Below, piece by piece: positions 1 to 6,113 of a DNA stretch of 11,931 nt; positions within the stretch are counted from its first letter, which is position 1, and every line of letters begins with the position of its first letter. The notes beneath the pieces were generated by a model. It was not told the origin of the DNA, did not search any database, and saw only the letters and a program-made list of their open reading frames with translations. A program made the position numbers and the translations under genes. Where the stretch lies: contig PAPL01000012.1 in NCBI GenBank assembly GCA_002708885.1, forward strand, positions 12,121 through 24,051, given 5' to 3'. Source of the stretch: Verrucomicrobiales bacterium. GTDB taxonomy: Bacteria > Verrucomicrobiota > Verrucomicrobiia > Verrucomicrobiales > DEV007.

Positions 1-98
1 ACAGTTAGTTGCCAGCTGATTATCTTGCCTACTTCTATGAGAAGAAACAATTCAATGATTGGAACACTAATGAATAAAATGAGCAGTCTGAAAAACAT
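1..98 (-). CDS. fxsA: FxsA family membrane protein, N-terminal fragment (cut by the window edge)
   Basis: Reading leftwards from the ATG at 98-96 gives 32 codons before the window ends, starting MFFRLLILFISVPIIE and continuing LFLLIEVGKIISWQLT. This is the typical opening of FxsA: a first hydrophobic helix, then a Pro-(Ile)-Ile-Glu-Leu turn and a 'LLIEVG' segment leading to the second helix. FxsA is a small inner-membrane protein with several helices. It was named because E. coli overexpression relieves phage T7 exclusion by the F plasmid; its ordinary role is not well defined. The start lies 19 bases after the sulfatase stop on the same strand, so the two may share a transcript. No clear Shine-Dalgarno is visible. 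Identification rests on about 30 residues; the rest of the gene lies left of position 1. Confidence 0.72.
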   Translation of the reverse strand, partial: MFFRLLILFISVPIIELFLLIEVGKIISWQLT

Positions 99-117
99 CA
101 GGCGTTTATGTTGTTTG

Positions 118-1482
118 TCATTTTACTGCTTCTTCTATTAGTTTCTCAAGCTCACTTATTTTGTCTGGATATTGGGCGGATAAATTCTTTGTTTCTCCAA
201 TATCATTTTTCAAATTATATAATTCCAGTCTTTTGTTTGGAGAATTGCGGACAGCTTTCCATTCTTGTTTTCTTATCGCTGTTTTGTTTCTGTATTTCCA
301 AAAAAGATACGGGTGTATTTTTTGTTGATCCAGTTTTCCAAAGAGAGTTGGAGCGAAAGATAATCCATCCAATCCAGTTGGAGGAGTGATTCCTGCCAGT
401 TCACATGCAGTGGGCAACCAGTCCCAGAAAGCAAAGGGTTGATCAGACTCAGTTCCAGGTTTGATTTTATTAGGCCAATAAGCAATGCCAGGTACCCTTA
501 TTCCACCTTCATATAGATCCCTTTTATATCCTCTTAGGGGGCCGTTAGCATTAAATGTTTCATGCTTATGTCCACCCTCAGAGTGAGGGCCATTATCTGA
601 CGTGAAAAAAATCATTGTCTCATTTTGGATATCTAATTTTTTAATTAGCTGAATAATTTTTCCTACATCTTGATCCATCCTTGTTATCATTGCAGCTGCA
701 CCTTTTTTGGTATTTGGCCATTTTTCTTTTGCGTATATGCCATAGTCAGGAACTTCCATGCCGTCTCCGGTCGCTCTTCCTCCTTCATTGTTTGCATGAG
801 GTATGGTCCAATGCACATGAAGGAGAAAGGGTGTATTTTTATGGTCCGCTATAAACTTCATTGCTTGTGTTGTTAAGAGATCATGGGAATAAGTTACTCT
901 TTTTTTTGACACACGACCCCTGTCCTTTGCTTCTCGTGTGAGAGTATTTCCTTTTAATTTGATTTTTTCAGTATTCTTCCATAGATGAGTGGGATAATAA
1001 TTATGAGCCTCTCCTTGATCGAGATAACCAAACCAGAAATCAAAACCATTCTTGTTCGGATGCCCGGTTGTTCCGATTCCTCCCATTGCCCATTTCCCAA
1101 CGCCTCCCGTAGCGTAACCTCTAGATTTTAATAGTTCAGATACCGTTATATCAGACGGTTTGAAATGATATTTAGCATTTGAAGAAATTGGTGTATGCCC
1201 CATGTGCTTTCCAGTCCATAATGATAACCGCGAAGGTCTACAAACTGTGTTGCCGGCATAATAGGATGTGAAGCGTAGTCCTTCACTTGCCATTTTATCC
1301 AGGTTGGGTGTTTTGATAGTCTTTTGGCCAAAGCATCCCAAGTCTCCATATCCCAAATCATCAGCCATAATGTAAATTAGGTTTGGTGGGCGGGTCTTAT
1401 TACTTTGGGCTATTGATGAAGCAATTGATAAAATGAATAATAGTAAACCCGATGTGCTTATTTTAAGAGGTAGCATTTTCAT
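118..1482 (-). CDS. Secreted Cys-type (family S1) arylsulfatase-like sulfatase
   Basis: Predicted to hydrolyse sulfate esters, probably from sulfated polysaccharide, outside the cytoplasm. The 454-residue protein opens with a signal peptide (Lys-rich start, hydrophobic 10-22, likely cleavage near SIA-Q at 25). Sulfatase hallmarks follow in order: metal-binding Asp41-Asp42 in 'IMADDLGYGD'; C81-R-P-S-R, the C-x-P-S-R motif whose Cys is oxidised to formylglycine; 'GKWAMGG' at 129-135; 'WTIPHA' with His229; and the second metal site 'TSDNGPHSEGG' with Asp296-Asn297. The C-terminal region ('FAFWDWLPTACELAG', 'LYNLKNDIGETKNL') is the usual S1 subdomain. Length is normal for the family. It needs a formylglycine-generating or anaerobic maturase encoded elsewhere. 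The exact sulfated substrate cannot be read from sequence. Start: ATG at 1482, with a weak GAG six bases upstream; a second ATG two codons in is also possible. Confidence 0.95.
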   Translation of the reverse strand: MKMLPLKISTSGLLLFILSIASSIAQSNKTRPPNLIYIMADDLGYGDLGCFGQKTIKTPNLDKMASEGLRFTSYYAGNTVCRPSRLSLWTGKHMGHTPISSNAKYHFKPSDITVSELLKSRGYATGGVGKWAMGGIGTTGHPNKNGFDFWFGYLDQGEAHNYYPTHLWKNTEKIKLKGNTLTREAKDRGRVSKKRVTYSHDLLTTQAMKFIADHKNTPFLLHVHWTIPHANNEGGRATGDGMEVPDYGIYAKEKWPNTKKGAAAMITRMDQDVGKIIQLIKKLDIQNETMIFFTSDNGPHSEGGHKHETFNANGPLRGYKRDLYEGGIRVPGIAYWPNKIKPGTESDQPFAFWDWLPTACELAGITPPTGLDGLSFAPTLFGKLDQQKIHPYLFWKYRNKTAIRKQEWKAVRNSPNKRLELYNLKNDIGETKNLSAQYPDKISELEKLIEEAVK

Positions 1483-1785
1483 ATTTGGCTCATGGATAAT
1501 TGAATTGATGTACTAATGATGATGTGAATTTTCCTATGCAATTTTTGATAAAATTTAGAGATGGGAGGAGACATTGAAAAATTAGTGTGTTTTTTTATCT
1601 TTTCTTAACTTGTTAACAATTAATAGGTTAAGTTTAATTGATTACTAAAAATCGCATAATAATTATAAGTTCGCTTTGCTATTTAGGTCAATTGGGGTTT
1701 TAGAAACAACTTGCCCACACAAACCCCAGAAGAGCAAAAGCAAAAAAAAGGTTCAGAATCGTCAGCACCGAGCGCTGAGGGTTCT
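1483..1785. other. Divergent AT-rich intergenic region between sulfatase and desaturase
   Basis: About 300 bases with no convincing gene. It must contain the promoters for the sulfatase (leftward) and the desaturase (rightward). It holds a perfect 10-base palindrome TTGTTAACAA at 1610-1619, flanked by CTTAAC (1604-1609) and GTTAAG (1627-1632). It also holds a purine-rich GGGAGGAG at 1563-1570 that looks like a Shine-Dalgarno sequence but has no ATG, GTG or usable TTG frame after it. The last 75 bases (1711-1785) are open in frame with the desaturase from a TTG and could be an N-terminal extension. Confidence 0.6.
1610..1638 (+). promoter_or_regulatory. Candidate promoter for the desaturase gene
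   Basis: TTGTTA (1610-1615) and TTTAAT (1633-1638) are 17 bases apart, resembling a sigma-70 -35/-10 pair (4/6 and 5/6 matches). The -35 box lies within the palindrome TTGTTAACAA and between inverted CTTAAC/GTTAAG copies, so a regulator could bind here. In sequence this AT-rich such matches arise easily by chance, hence low confidence. Confidence 0.25.
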
Positions 1786-2814
1786 ATGAGTTTAGAAATA
1801 GCGACTTGGAAGAAAATCGTTTCTGAGTATGAAAAACCGTCTCTTGCGCGATCAGTTTGGCAATTAGTTACGACACTTAGCCTTTATTTTATTACTTGGT
1901 TTTTAATCTACCTTAATTTCAAGAATGAAGGTCCTTGGTACATGTTTTTACCTCTTGTTATATTGGGAGCAGGTCTAGTTGTAAGAATATTTATTATCTT
2001 TCATGATTGTGGTCACAATTCATTTTTCAAAAGTAAAAAACTCAATCATTGGGTAGGCTTCATTACCGGAACCCTAGCATTTACACCTTTTAAGCATTGG
2101 ACTTGGGAGCATTCAGTTCACCATGCGACGGCAGGGGATATTGATCGGAGGGGAGTTGGAGACGTATGGACACTAATGGTTGATGAATATTTGGCTCTAC
2201 CCAAATTACAAAGATTAGGGTATAGAATCTGGAGGCACCCTCTTTTTCTTTTTGGCTTTGCTCCAAGCTATATGTTTTTTGTCAGAGAAAGATTCCCTGC
2301 AGAAAAAGCGAGCCCCTCTAATAGGAGAGCAGTAATGTTCACTAATTTAGCGCTCCTTTGCATGCTATGCTTGGGATGCCTGATCTTTAACTCATGGTTT
2401 TATCTGCTGATACAGATATTAATAATGTCAGTCGCAGCTAGTCTTGGGGTTTGGCTCTTTTATGTACAGCATCAGTTCGAAGGAGTGTACTGGGAAAGGC
2501 ATGAGCATTGGGAATATACATCCGCTGCTTTGGATGGTAGTTCCTATTATAAATTGCCGAAGATTTTACAGTGGTTCACAGGCAACATTGGGTTCCATCA
2601 TTTGCACCATTTAAGTAGCAAGATCCCCAACTATTACTTGGAGGCTTGTCATAATTCCCATCCAGCATTTGCTAGGGTCAAAGAACTCACATTATTTGGA
2701 AGTTTGCGGTGCATGAATGTTCGTTTATGGGATGAATCGGAAAAGGTACTAATTGGCTGGCGGCGGTTGCGCGAGATTCGGAGTGAAAGAGAGGCGGCTT
2801 TGGCTGTGCATTGA
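1786..2814 (+). CDS. Membrane fatty acid desaturase (DesA / omega-6-like, three histidine boxes)
   Basis: Di-iron integral-membrane desaturase that probably introduces a double bond into lipid acyl chains to adjust membrane fluidity. Numbered from the ATG at 1786 (342 residues), it has hydrophobic segments near 25-45, 52-72, 183-203 and 205-227. Its three histidine boxes are H73-DCG-H77, H109-SV-HH113 and H271-HL-HH275; the last lies in 'GNIGFHHLHHL'. 'YVQHQFEGVYWE' (His229) is typical of bacterial acyl-lipid desaturases of the delta-12/omega-6 type. Start choice: the ATG at 1786 follows GAGGG (1777-1781) at good spacing, and 'ATWKKIVSEYEKPS' is where related proteins usually begin. A TTG at 1711 would add 25 hydrophilic residues but lacks a well-placed ribosome site. 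The gene ends 2 bases from the convergent neighbour. Electron donor and regiospecificity are not visible from sequence. Confidence 0.93.
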   Translation: MSLEIATWKKIVSEYEKPSLARSVWQLVTTLSLYFITWFLIYLNFKNEGPWYMFLPLVILGAGLVVRIFIIFHDCGHNSFFKSKKLNHWVGFITGTLAFTPFKHWTWEHSVHHATAGDIDRRGVGDVWTLMVDEYLALPKLQRLGYRIWRHPLFLFGFAPSYMFFVRERFPAEKASPSNRRAVMFTNLALLCMLCLGCLIFNSWFYLLIQILIMSVAASLGVWLFYVQHQFEGVYWERHEHWEYTSAALDGSSYYKLPKILQWFTGNIGFHHLHHLSSKIPNYYLEACHNSHPAFARVKELTLFGSLRCMNVRLWDESEKVLIGWRRLREIRSEREAALAVH

Positions 2815-2816
2815 TT

Positions 2817-3173
2817 TCAATTATTGCATTCCCCCTTTTCTTGTATGATTACAAAGGGTGAGACTACTAAAGCGGTGAAAGTGGAATTAGATTTTTTCCA
2901 ATACTCTGCATGAGCTTGTCCGGGCTTTAAGGCATCCCCTGATTTTAGCCATTTCTTAACTTTTTCAGTGTCATCCTTGGCTAGTGTTTTACCCACATCT
3001 TTGATGCATAGAGAATTATCTATATAGATAAGAGAACCGCTCTGAAAATGCGGTTCAAGGTATTCCCAAGTCACTTCTCCTACATATTTGTCTAACTTCT
3101 CTGAGTTGTTTGGTATATGACTATGAAGCATTCCATAATTCATGGAATCTGGATCTACTGATTCTGGATTCAT
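2817..3173 (-). CDS. DUF2288-like small protein of unknown function
   Basis: A 118-residue soluble protein without signal peptide or membrane segment. Residues about 25-113 fit my memory of the DUF2288 pattern: a 'G-x-x-x-W-x-x-L-x-P-H-F' start (here GEVTWEYLEPHF), a hydrophobic strand (SLIYIDNSL), a region ending 'KVKKWLKSGDALKP', then a short strand ending 'ALVVSPFVIIQEK', matching the 'VVaPWVLVQ' ending of that family. No function is established for DUF2288. The first 24 residues (three Met) are extra relative to the core; starts at Met11 or Met15 are alternatives, but GAGAG upstream of the first ATG mildly favours it. It is transcribed divergently from the peroxidase across an 86-base spacer and converges on the desaturase with a 2-base gap, leaving no room for a normal terminator. 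Confidence 0.72.
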   Translation of the reverse strand: MNPESVDPDSMNYGMLHSHIPNNSEKLDKYVGEVTWEYLEPHFQSGSLIYIDNSLCIKDVGKTLAKDDTEKVKKWLKSGDALKPGQAHAEYWKKSNSTFTALVVSPFVIIQEKGECNN

Positions 3174-3259
3174 CTAATAAAATTCTCTCATTAGCTTAGA
3201 ATAAATGCAATTATCCGTTAAGCACTTGCGTTCAATAAAAATAAGCGTTTCCATGTATT

Positions 3260-4306
3260 ATGTTTTATTATTGGGCTGGTCATTTACGTGCCATCAGCTT
3301 TTCTGTTACAGGAATAATATTACTGAATTTTTCTGTAGCTGATATTGTTTTTCCAGACATCGAAGATCCCGGTCTTGGTCTTCCTCCGATACTTGTTCCT
3401 GAACATTCTAAGTTATCAAAATCAATTGTTAAACTAGGTGAGAAACTGTTTTTTGATAAATCACTTTCACGAGATGGGAGTATATCATGCGCTACTTGCC
3501 ATGTGCCCGATCAGGGATTTACTCAGAATGATAAGCCCAAATCGATTGGCATTGATGATAAAATTGGCAGAAGAAATACTCCGACACTATTGAATGTGGC
3601 TTTTGCGGAATCCTTATTTAGTGATGGCCGTTCTTCGAGTTTGGAAGAACAGGCCTGGCAGCCCATTCTTGCGGAAGATGAAATGGGGAATCTGTCAGTG
3701 TCTGAAGTTTTAGATAGGATAAGCGCTGATAATAAATATCAAAATATGTTTAAAGGTTCCTTTGGTGAGAAATCTATTAATAAAAATAATGTGGCAGTGG
3801 CACTATCTGCTTATCAGCGTTCTCTTGTTTCAGGTGGCTCTGCTTATGACAGATGGTATTATGAAAGTGAAGCAGATGCTATGGGGCCATCGGCGCAGCG
3901 TGGTTACCAGCTTTTTGCTGGTCAGGCTCAGTGTTGGCAATGTCATCAGATAGCCGGTCCTGGAGTACTTTTTAACGATAACTTGTTTCACAATACGGGT
4001 GTGAGTTTCCGTAGCCATAAACTGGGATTATCTGAAGATCTTGGGAGATATGAAATTACTAAGCTAGAGTATGATAAAAGATCGTTTAAGACTCCAACGT
4101 TGAGGAATGTTGCATTAACAGCACCTTATATGCATGATGGATCTTTATCGACGCTCGAAGAGGTCGTGAAATTTTATAACAATGGCGGCTCCGATGATCC
4201 ACTGCTTTCGCCAATCATGGGATCCCTTAACCTTTCTGAAAATGATATCAAAGATATTGTGAAATTTTTGCATGCATTGAATGGAGATTCTCCCGTGAAG
4301 GATTGA
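3260..4306 (+). CDS. Di-heme cytochrome c peroxidase (CcpA/MauG family)
   Basis: Predicted periplasmic enzyme reducing hydrogen peroxide with electrons from a c-type cytochrome, or a MauG-like oxidase of the same fold. The 348 residues start with a hydrophobic export signal (about 11-27, 'FSVA-D'). Two c-type heme sites follow: C77-AT-C80-H81 in the N-terminal domain and C225-WQ-C228-H229 in the C-terminal domain. Family signatures around them include 'GEKLFFDKSLSRDGSISC', 'RRNTPTLLNVAF', 'DGRSSSLEEQA', 'FKTPTLRNVALTAPYMHDG' and 'TLEEVVKFYNNGG'. Met291 in 'APYMHDG' is the expected distal ligand of the C-terminal heme. MauG itself has Tyr as a heme ligand instead, so a peroxidase is more likely. 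Length is normal. No clear Shine-Dalgarno precedes the ATG. The next gene begins 3 bases after its stop, so the two are almost certainly co-transcribed. Confidence 0.93.
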   Translation: MFYYWAGHLRAISFSVTGIILLNFSVADIVFPDIEDPGLGLPPILVPEHSKLSKSIVKLGEKLFFDKSLSRDGSISCATCHVPDQGFTQNDKPKSIGIDDKIGRRNTPTLLNVAFAESLFSDGRSSSLEEQAWQPILAEDEMGNLSVSEVLDRISADNKYQNMFKGSFGEKSINKNNVAVALSAYQRSLVSGGSAYDRWYYESEADAMGPSAQRGYQLFAGQAQCWQCHQIAGPGVLFNDNLFHNTGVSFRSHKLGLSEDLGRYEITKLEYDKRSFKTPTLRNVALTAPYMHDGSLSTLEEVVKFYNNGGSDDPLLSPIMGSLNLSENDIKDIVKFLHALNGDSPVKD

Positions 4307-4309
4307 TTA

Positions 4310-4984
4310 ATGTTTCAAGATTTAAATTGGACTGTCCCTTTTGTTCTCGGTTTTTTATTTGCCGTTATTATTTGGCTTGGATTCGCAATTACCAGGTTCT
4401 GGTTAGATATTAGAAAAACAAAAAAGGAAATTCTTAATGATGATTTCATTAATGAGGATGACGAGTTAAAGCACTCCGCAAGGCAGTTAATTACTGAATC
4501 TCAGAATTCTCTCAGAATGACAAAGCAAATCAATCCGGATTGGCTTTCGCCCCTTTTAAATGAGATTCCAGTACTGATTGAGGGCATTGCTAAGCTTTAT
4601 TACCCTGAAAACCCTGATCCAGTTAAGGCGCCGAAAATAGGTGAGTTTACAAGGGCAGTGGAGTTGGCGGCGACTGACATTGCCAATTTTTTGCAAAACC
4701 GCAGAATTGGTCGTCTGGTTGATTTTAGTGCCGGAAGAGCATTTCGAGGTTATGAGCGAGGAAAAAAAATGGCGGATAATCCTTTTATACGACTTTGTAC
4801 TCCAATTTACAAAACCGTACGTCCAGTAGTGCAGGTCTTACGACATAATTCGCCATTGACGTGGGTAGGACTGGCAACTTCTAATGCTGCGGCACGAGTA
4901 CTTCAACCGTCCATAATAGGGATTATAGGGAAGCGTGCTATACAGCTTTATAGTGGTGAGCTCGATCGCAACATGGAAACCTAA
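4310..4984 (+). CDS. Membrane-anchored protein of unknown function, coupled to the peroxidase
   Basis: A 224-residue protein that I do not recognise as a named family. A single strong membrane segment (about 9-30, 'VPFVLGFLFAVIIWLGFAI') is followed by a basic stretch (34-40), so the remainder is probably cytoplasmic. The middle (about 75-130, with 'LLNEIPVLIEGIAKLYYP', 'DPVKAPKIGEFTRAVELA') resembles the segment just before the GTPase domain in some large bacterial membrane GTPases ('VARHYHPE..DP', 'LPEALLLTERV' type). No P-loop or other GTPase motif is present, so if related it is only that part. The C-terminal third ('VGLATSNAAARVLQPSIIGIIG') is Ala/Ile-rich and could associate with membrane. 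AAGG lies eight bases before the ATG, and the gap to the peroxidase stop is 3 bases, arguing for one transcript. A functional link to peroxide handling is only inference from position. Confidence 0.85.
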   Translation: MFQDLNWTVPFVLGFLFAVIIWLGFAITRFWLDIRKTKKEILNDDFINEDDELKHSARQLITESQNSLRMTKQINPDWLSPLLNEIPVLIEGIAKLYYPENPDPVKAPKIGEFTRAVELAATDIANFLQNRRIGRLVDFSAGRAFRGYERGKKMADNPFIRLCTPIYKTVRPVVQVLRHNSPLTWVGLATSNAAARVLQPSIIGIIGKRAIQLYSGELDRNMET

Positions 4985-5138
4985 AGTTCCACAAATCTGT
5001 TCATTTCTGGAGGGGGAAAAATAATTTCTTTGGTTCCAATAAAATTAAGACGCTTAGTTGAAACAGTAAAATCTATAAATACCAGAATATAATAATTATG
5101 GAATTTGCAAATTAAGTTAATTGCTACATATTATATGG
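4985..5138. other. Intergenic spacer before the GH25-like gene
   Basis: About 150 bases without a convincing gene. It contains GGAGGGGG at 5009-5016, a very strong Shine-Dalgarno-like string followed only by a 20-codon frame from a TTG (5030-5092) at poor spacing. It also contains a perfect TATAAT at 5088-5093, which may be the -10 element of the following gene. Confidence 0.4.
5088..5093 (+). promoter_or_regulatory. Candidate -10 element for the GH25-like lipoprotein gene
   Basis: A perfect TATAAT lies about 46 bases before the preferred ATG. No good -35 is found 16-18 bases upstream; TTGAAA at 5058-5063 is 24 bases away, which is too far. Chance occurrence is quite possible in this AT-rich spacer. 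Confidence 0.25.
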
Positions 5139-6086
5139 ATGAAAGCAATGGGATTAATTATCTCCCGGTTAACAAAAAATGCATTCTTTGGCTTTTTGTT
5201 TTTTATGCTTTTTCTGTCCGGTTGCACTAATACTCAAGTTGAGGTGACTGAGGCTAGTGGTGGTTTGTCACCGGCAATGCAGAGAAAGGCTTTGACCACT
5301 AAGTATAATCCTCTTTCCATTGCTCCACACATTATCAACGTATCTGAATATGATCCTAAGGAGCGGCAGAGGTCTGGTTCCTATTATACGCCAAATGATC
5401 TTACAGCATTAAGACGCAATGGGGCACTGGGCCTCATTGCCCGATGTGGAAAGGGTAAGCACTATGATAAAAAATGTGCAGCTTTTCTGGCCGCTGCTGA
5501 GAGGCAACGGATGCTTCTCGGTTCTTATTATTTCGTTGTAAAAGGAATTGATCCGGTATGGCAAGCCGATCGATTCGTAAATCGAATACAAAAAATCAAA
5601 TCATCACTCAAACTACGAAGTCCGGAGATACTATTAGTAGGAGATTTTGATTCCCGATCATCAGTGACTGATATTATAAGGTTCATTAATAGAATTGAAA
5701 TACGGACCGGACAAAGGCCAATGATTTATCTTGAAAATAGTGATCACCTCAGAAAAGTCTTGAGTTCTGCGACTTCGTCACAAAAACGCAGAATTGCACA
5801 ATGCCCTTATTGGGTTGCTCTTTACTCATCTAAAAAGTCAGGCATGGAAACCCCCGAAAGATTAATGCGGAAGTATGGAATATGGAATCAATGGTCTCTT
5901 TGGCAATATGCTGGAGTCTATTGGGATAAGCGCAAATCCAAATCAGTTATACATAACTATAATTACGGCCGTTATCGGTCTTCTTCTTATTTTGGCAATA
6001 TGAGTTGCCCTCTCGAGCGTAATATTTTTAACGGGACAGTGGAACAGCTATATGGATTCTGGGATAAGAATTCCTGGAAGTGGTAA
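5139..6086 (+). CDS. GH25 (lysozyme-like) lipoprotein with altered catalytic positions
   Basis: Numbered from the ATG at 5139 (315 residues), the protein begins with a lipoprotein signal: a basic start, hydrophobic stretch and lipobox L-S-G-C29, so it should be lipid-anchored to a membrane. The body follows GH25 muramidase order: a first strand 'IINVSEYD' where family members have D-V-S; 'LIARCGKGKHYD'; 'LGSYYFVVKGIDPVWQADRFV' (family G-x-Y-H-F and QA-D-x-F); 'ILLVGDFDS'; 'GQRPMIYLEN'; 'CPYWVALYSS'; 'LWQYAG'; and a C-terminal 'RNIFNGTVEQL'. In typical GH25 enzymes the catalytic acids are the Asp of D-V-S and the D-x-E pair. Here these read Asn67 and Asp169-Phe-Asp171, so muramidase activity is doubtful. 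It could be a binding protein or an enzyme with changed specificity. Start: a TTG at 5121 and an ATG at 5148 are alternatives; no clear ribosome site decides. Confidence 0.82.
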   Translation: MKAMGLIISRLTKNAFFGFLFFMLFLSGCTNTQVEVTEASGGLSPAMQRKALTTKYNPLSIAPHIINVSEYDPKERQRSGSYYTPNDLTALRRNGALGLIARCGKGKHYDKKCAAFLAAAERQRMLLGSYYFVVKGIDPVWQADRFVNRIQKIKSSLKLRSPEILLVGDFDSRSSVTDIIRFINRIEIRTGQRPMIYLENSDHLRKVLSSATSSQKRRIAQCPYWVALYSSKKSGMETPERLMRKYGIWNQWSLWQYAGVYWDKRKSKSVIHNYNYGRYRSSSYFGNMSCPLERNIFNGTVEQLYGFWDKNSWKW

Positions 6087-6098
6087 GCCTATTTAGGC
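6087..6098. terminator. Possible weak stem-loop between convergent genes
   Basis: GCCT-ATTT-AGGC forms a 4-5 base-pair hairpin directly after the GH25-like gene's stop, within the 27-base gap to the convergent propeller gene. The stem is short and no T-run follows, so it is a poor intrinsic terminator. It is listed only because it sits where one is expected. Confidence 0.2.
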
Positions 6099-6113
6099 AC
6101 TTAACTTAACTGA

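Noticed and set aside
108..389. 93-codon plus-strand reading frame with a hydrophobic start
   Set aside because: It lies opposite the 3' end of the sulfatase, which has full family support. The hydrophobic look comes from the antisense of AT-rich coding DNA.
1563..1600. GGGAGGAG followed by a possible tiny gene
   Set aside because: The nearest frames close after 3 codons (TTG) or 11 codons (ATT). Nothing supports translation.
3174..3259. Promoter pair in the divergent spacer before the peroxidase
   Set aside because: TTGCGT at 3226 has no acceptable -10 box at the right distance. No confident element could be placed, although a promoter must be present.
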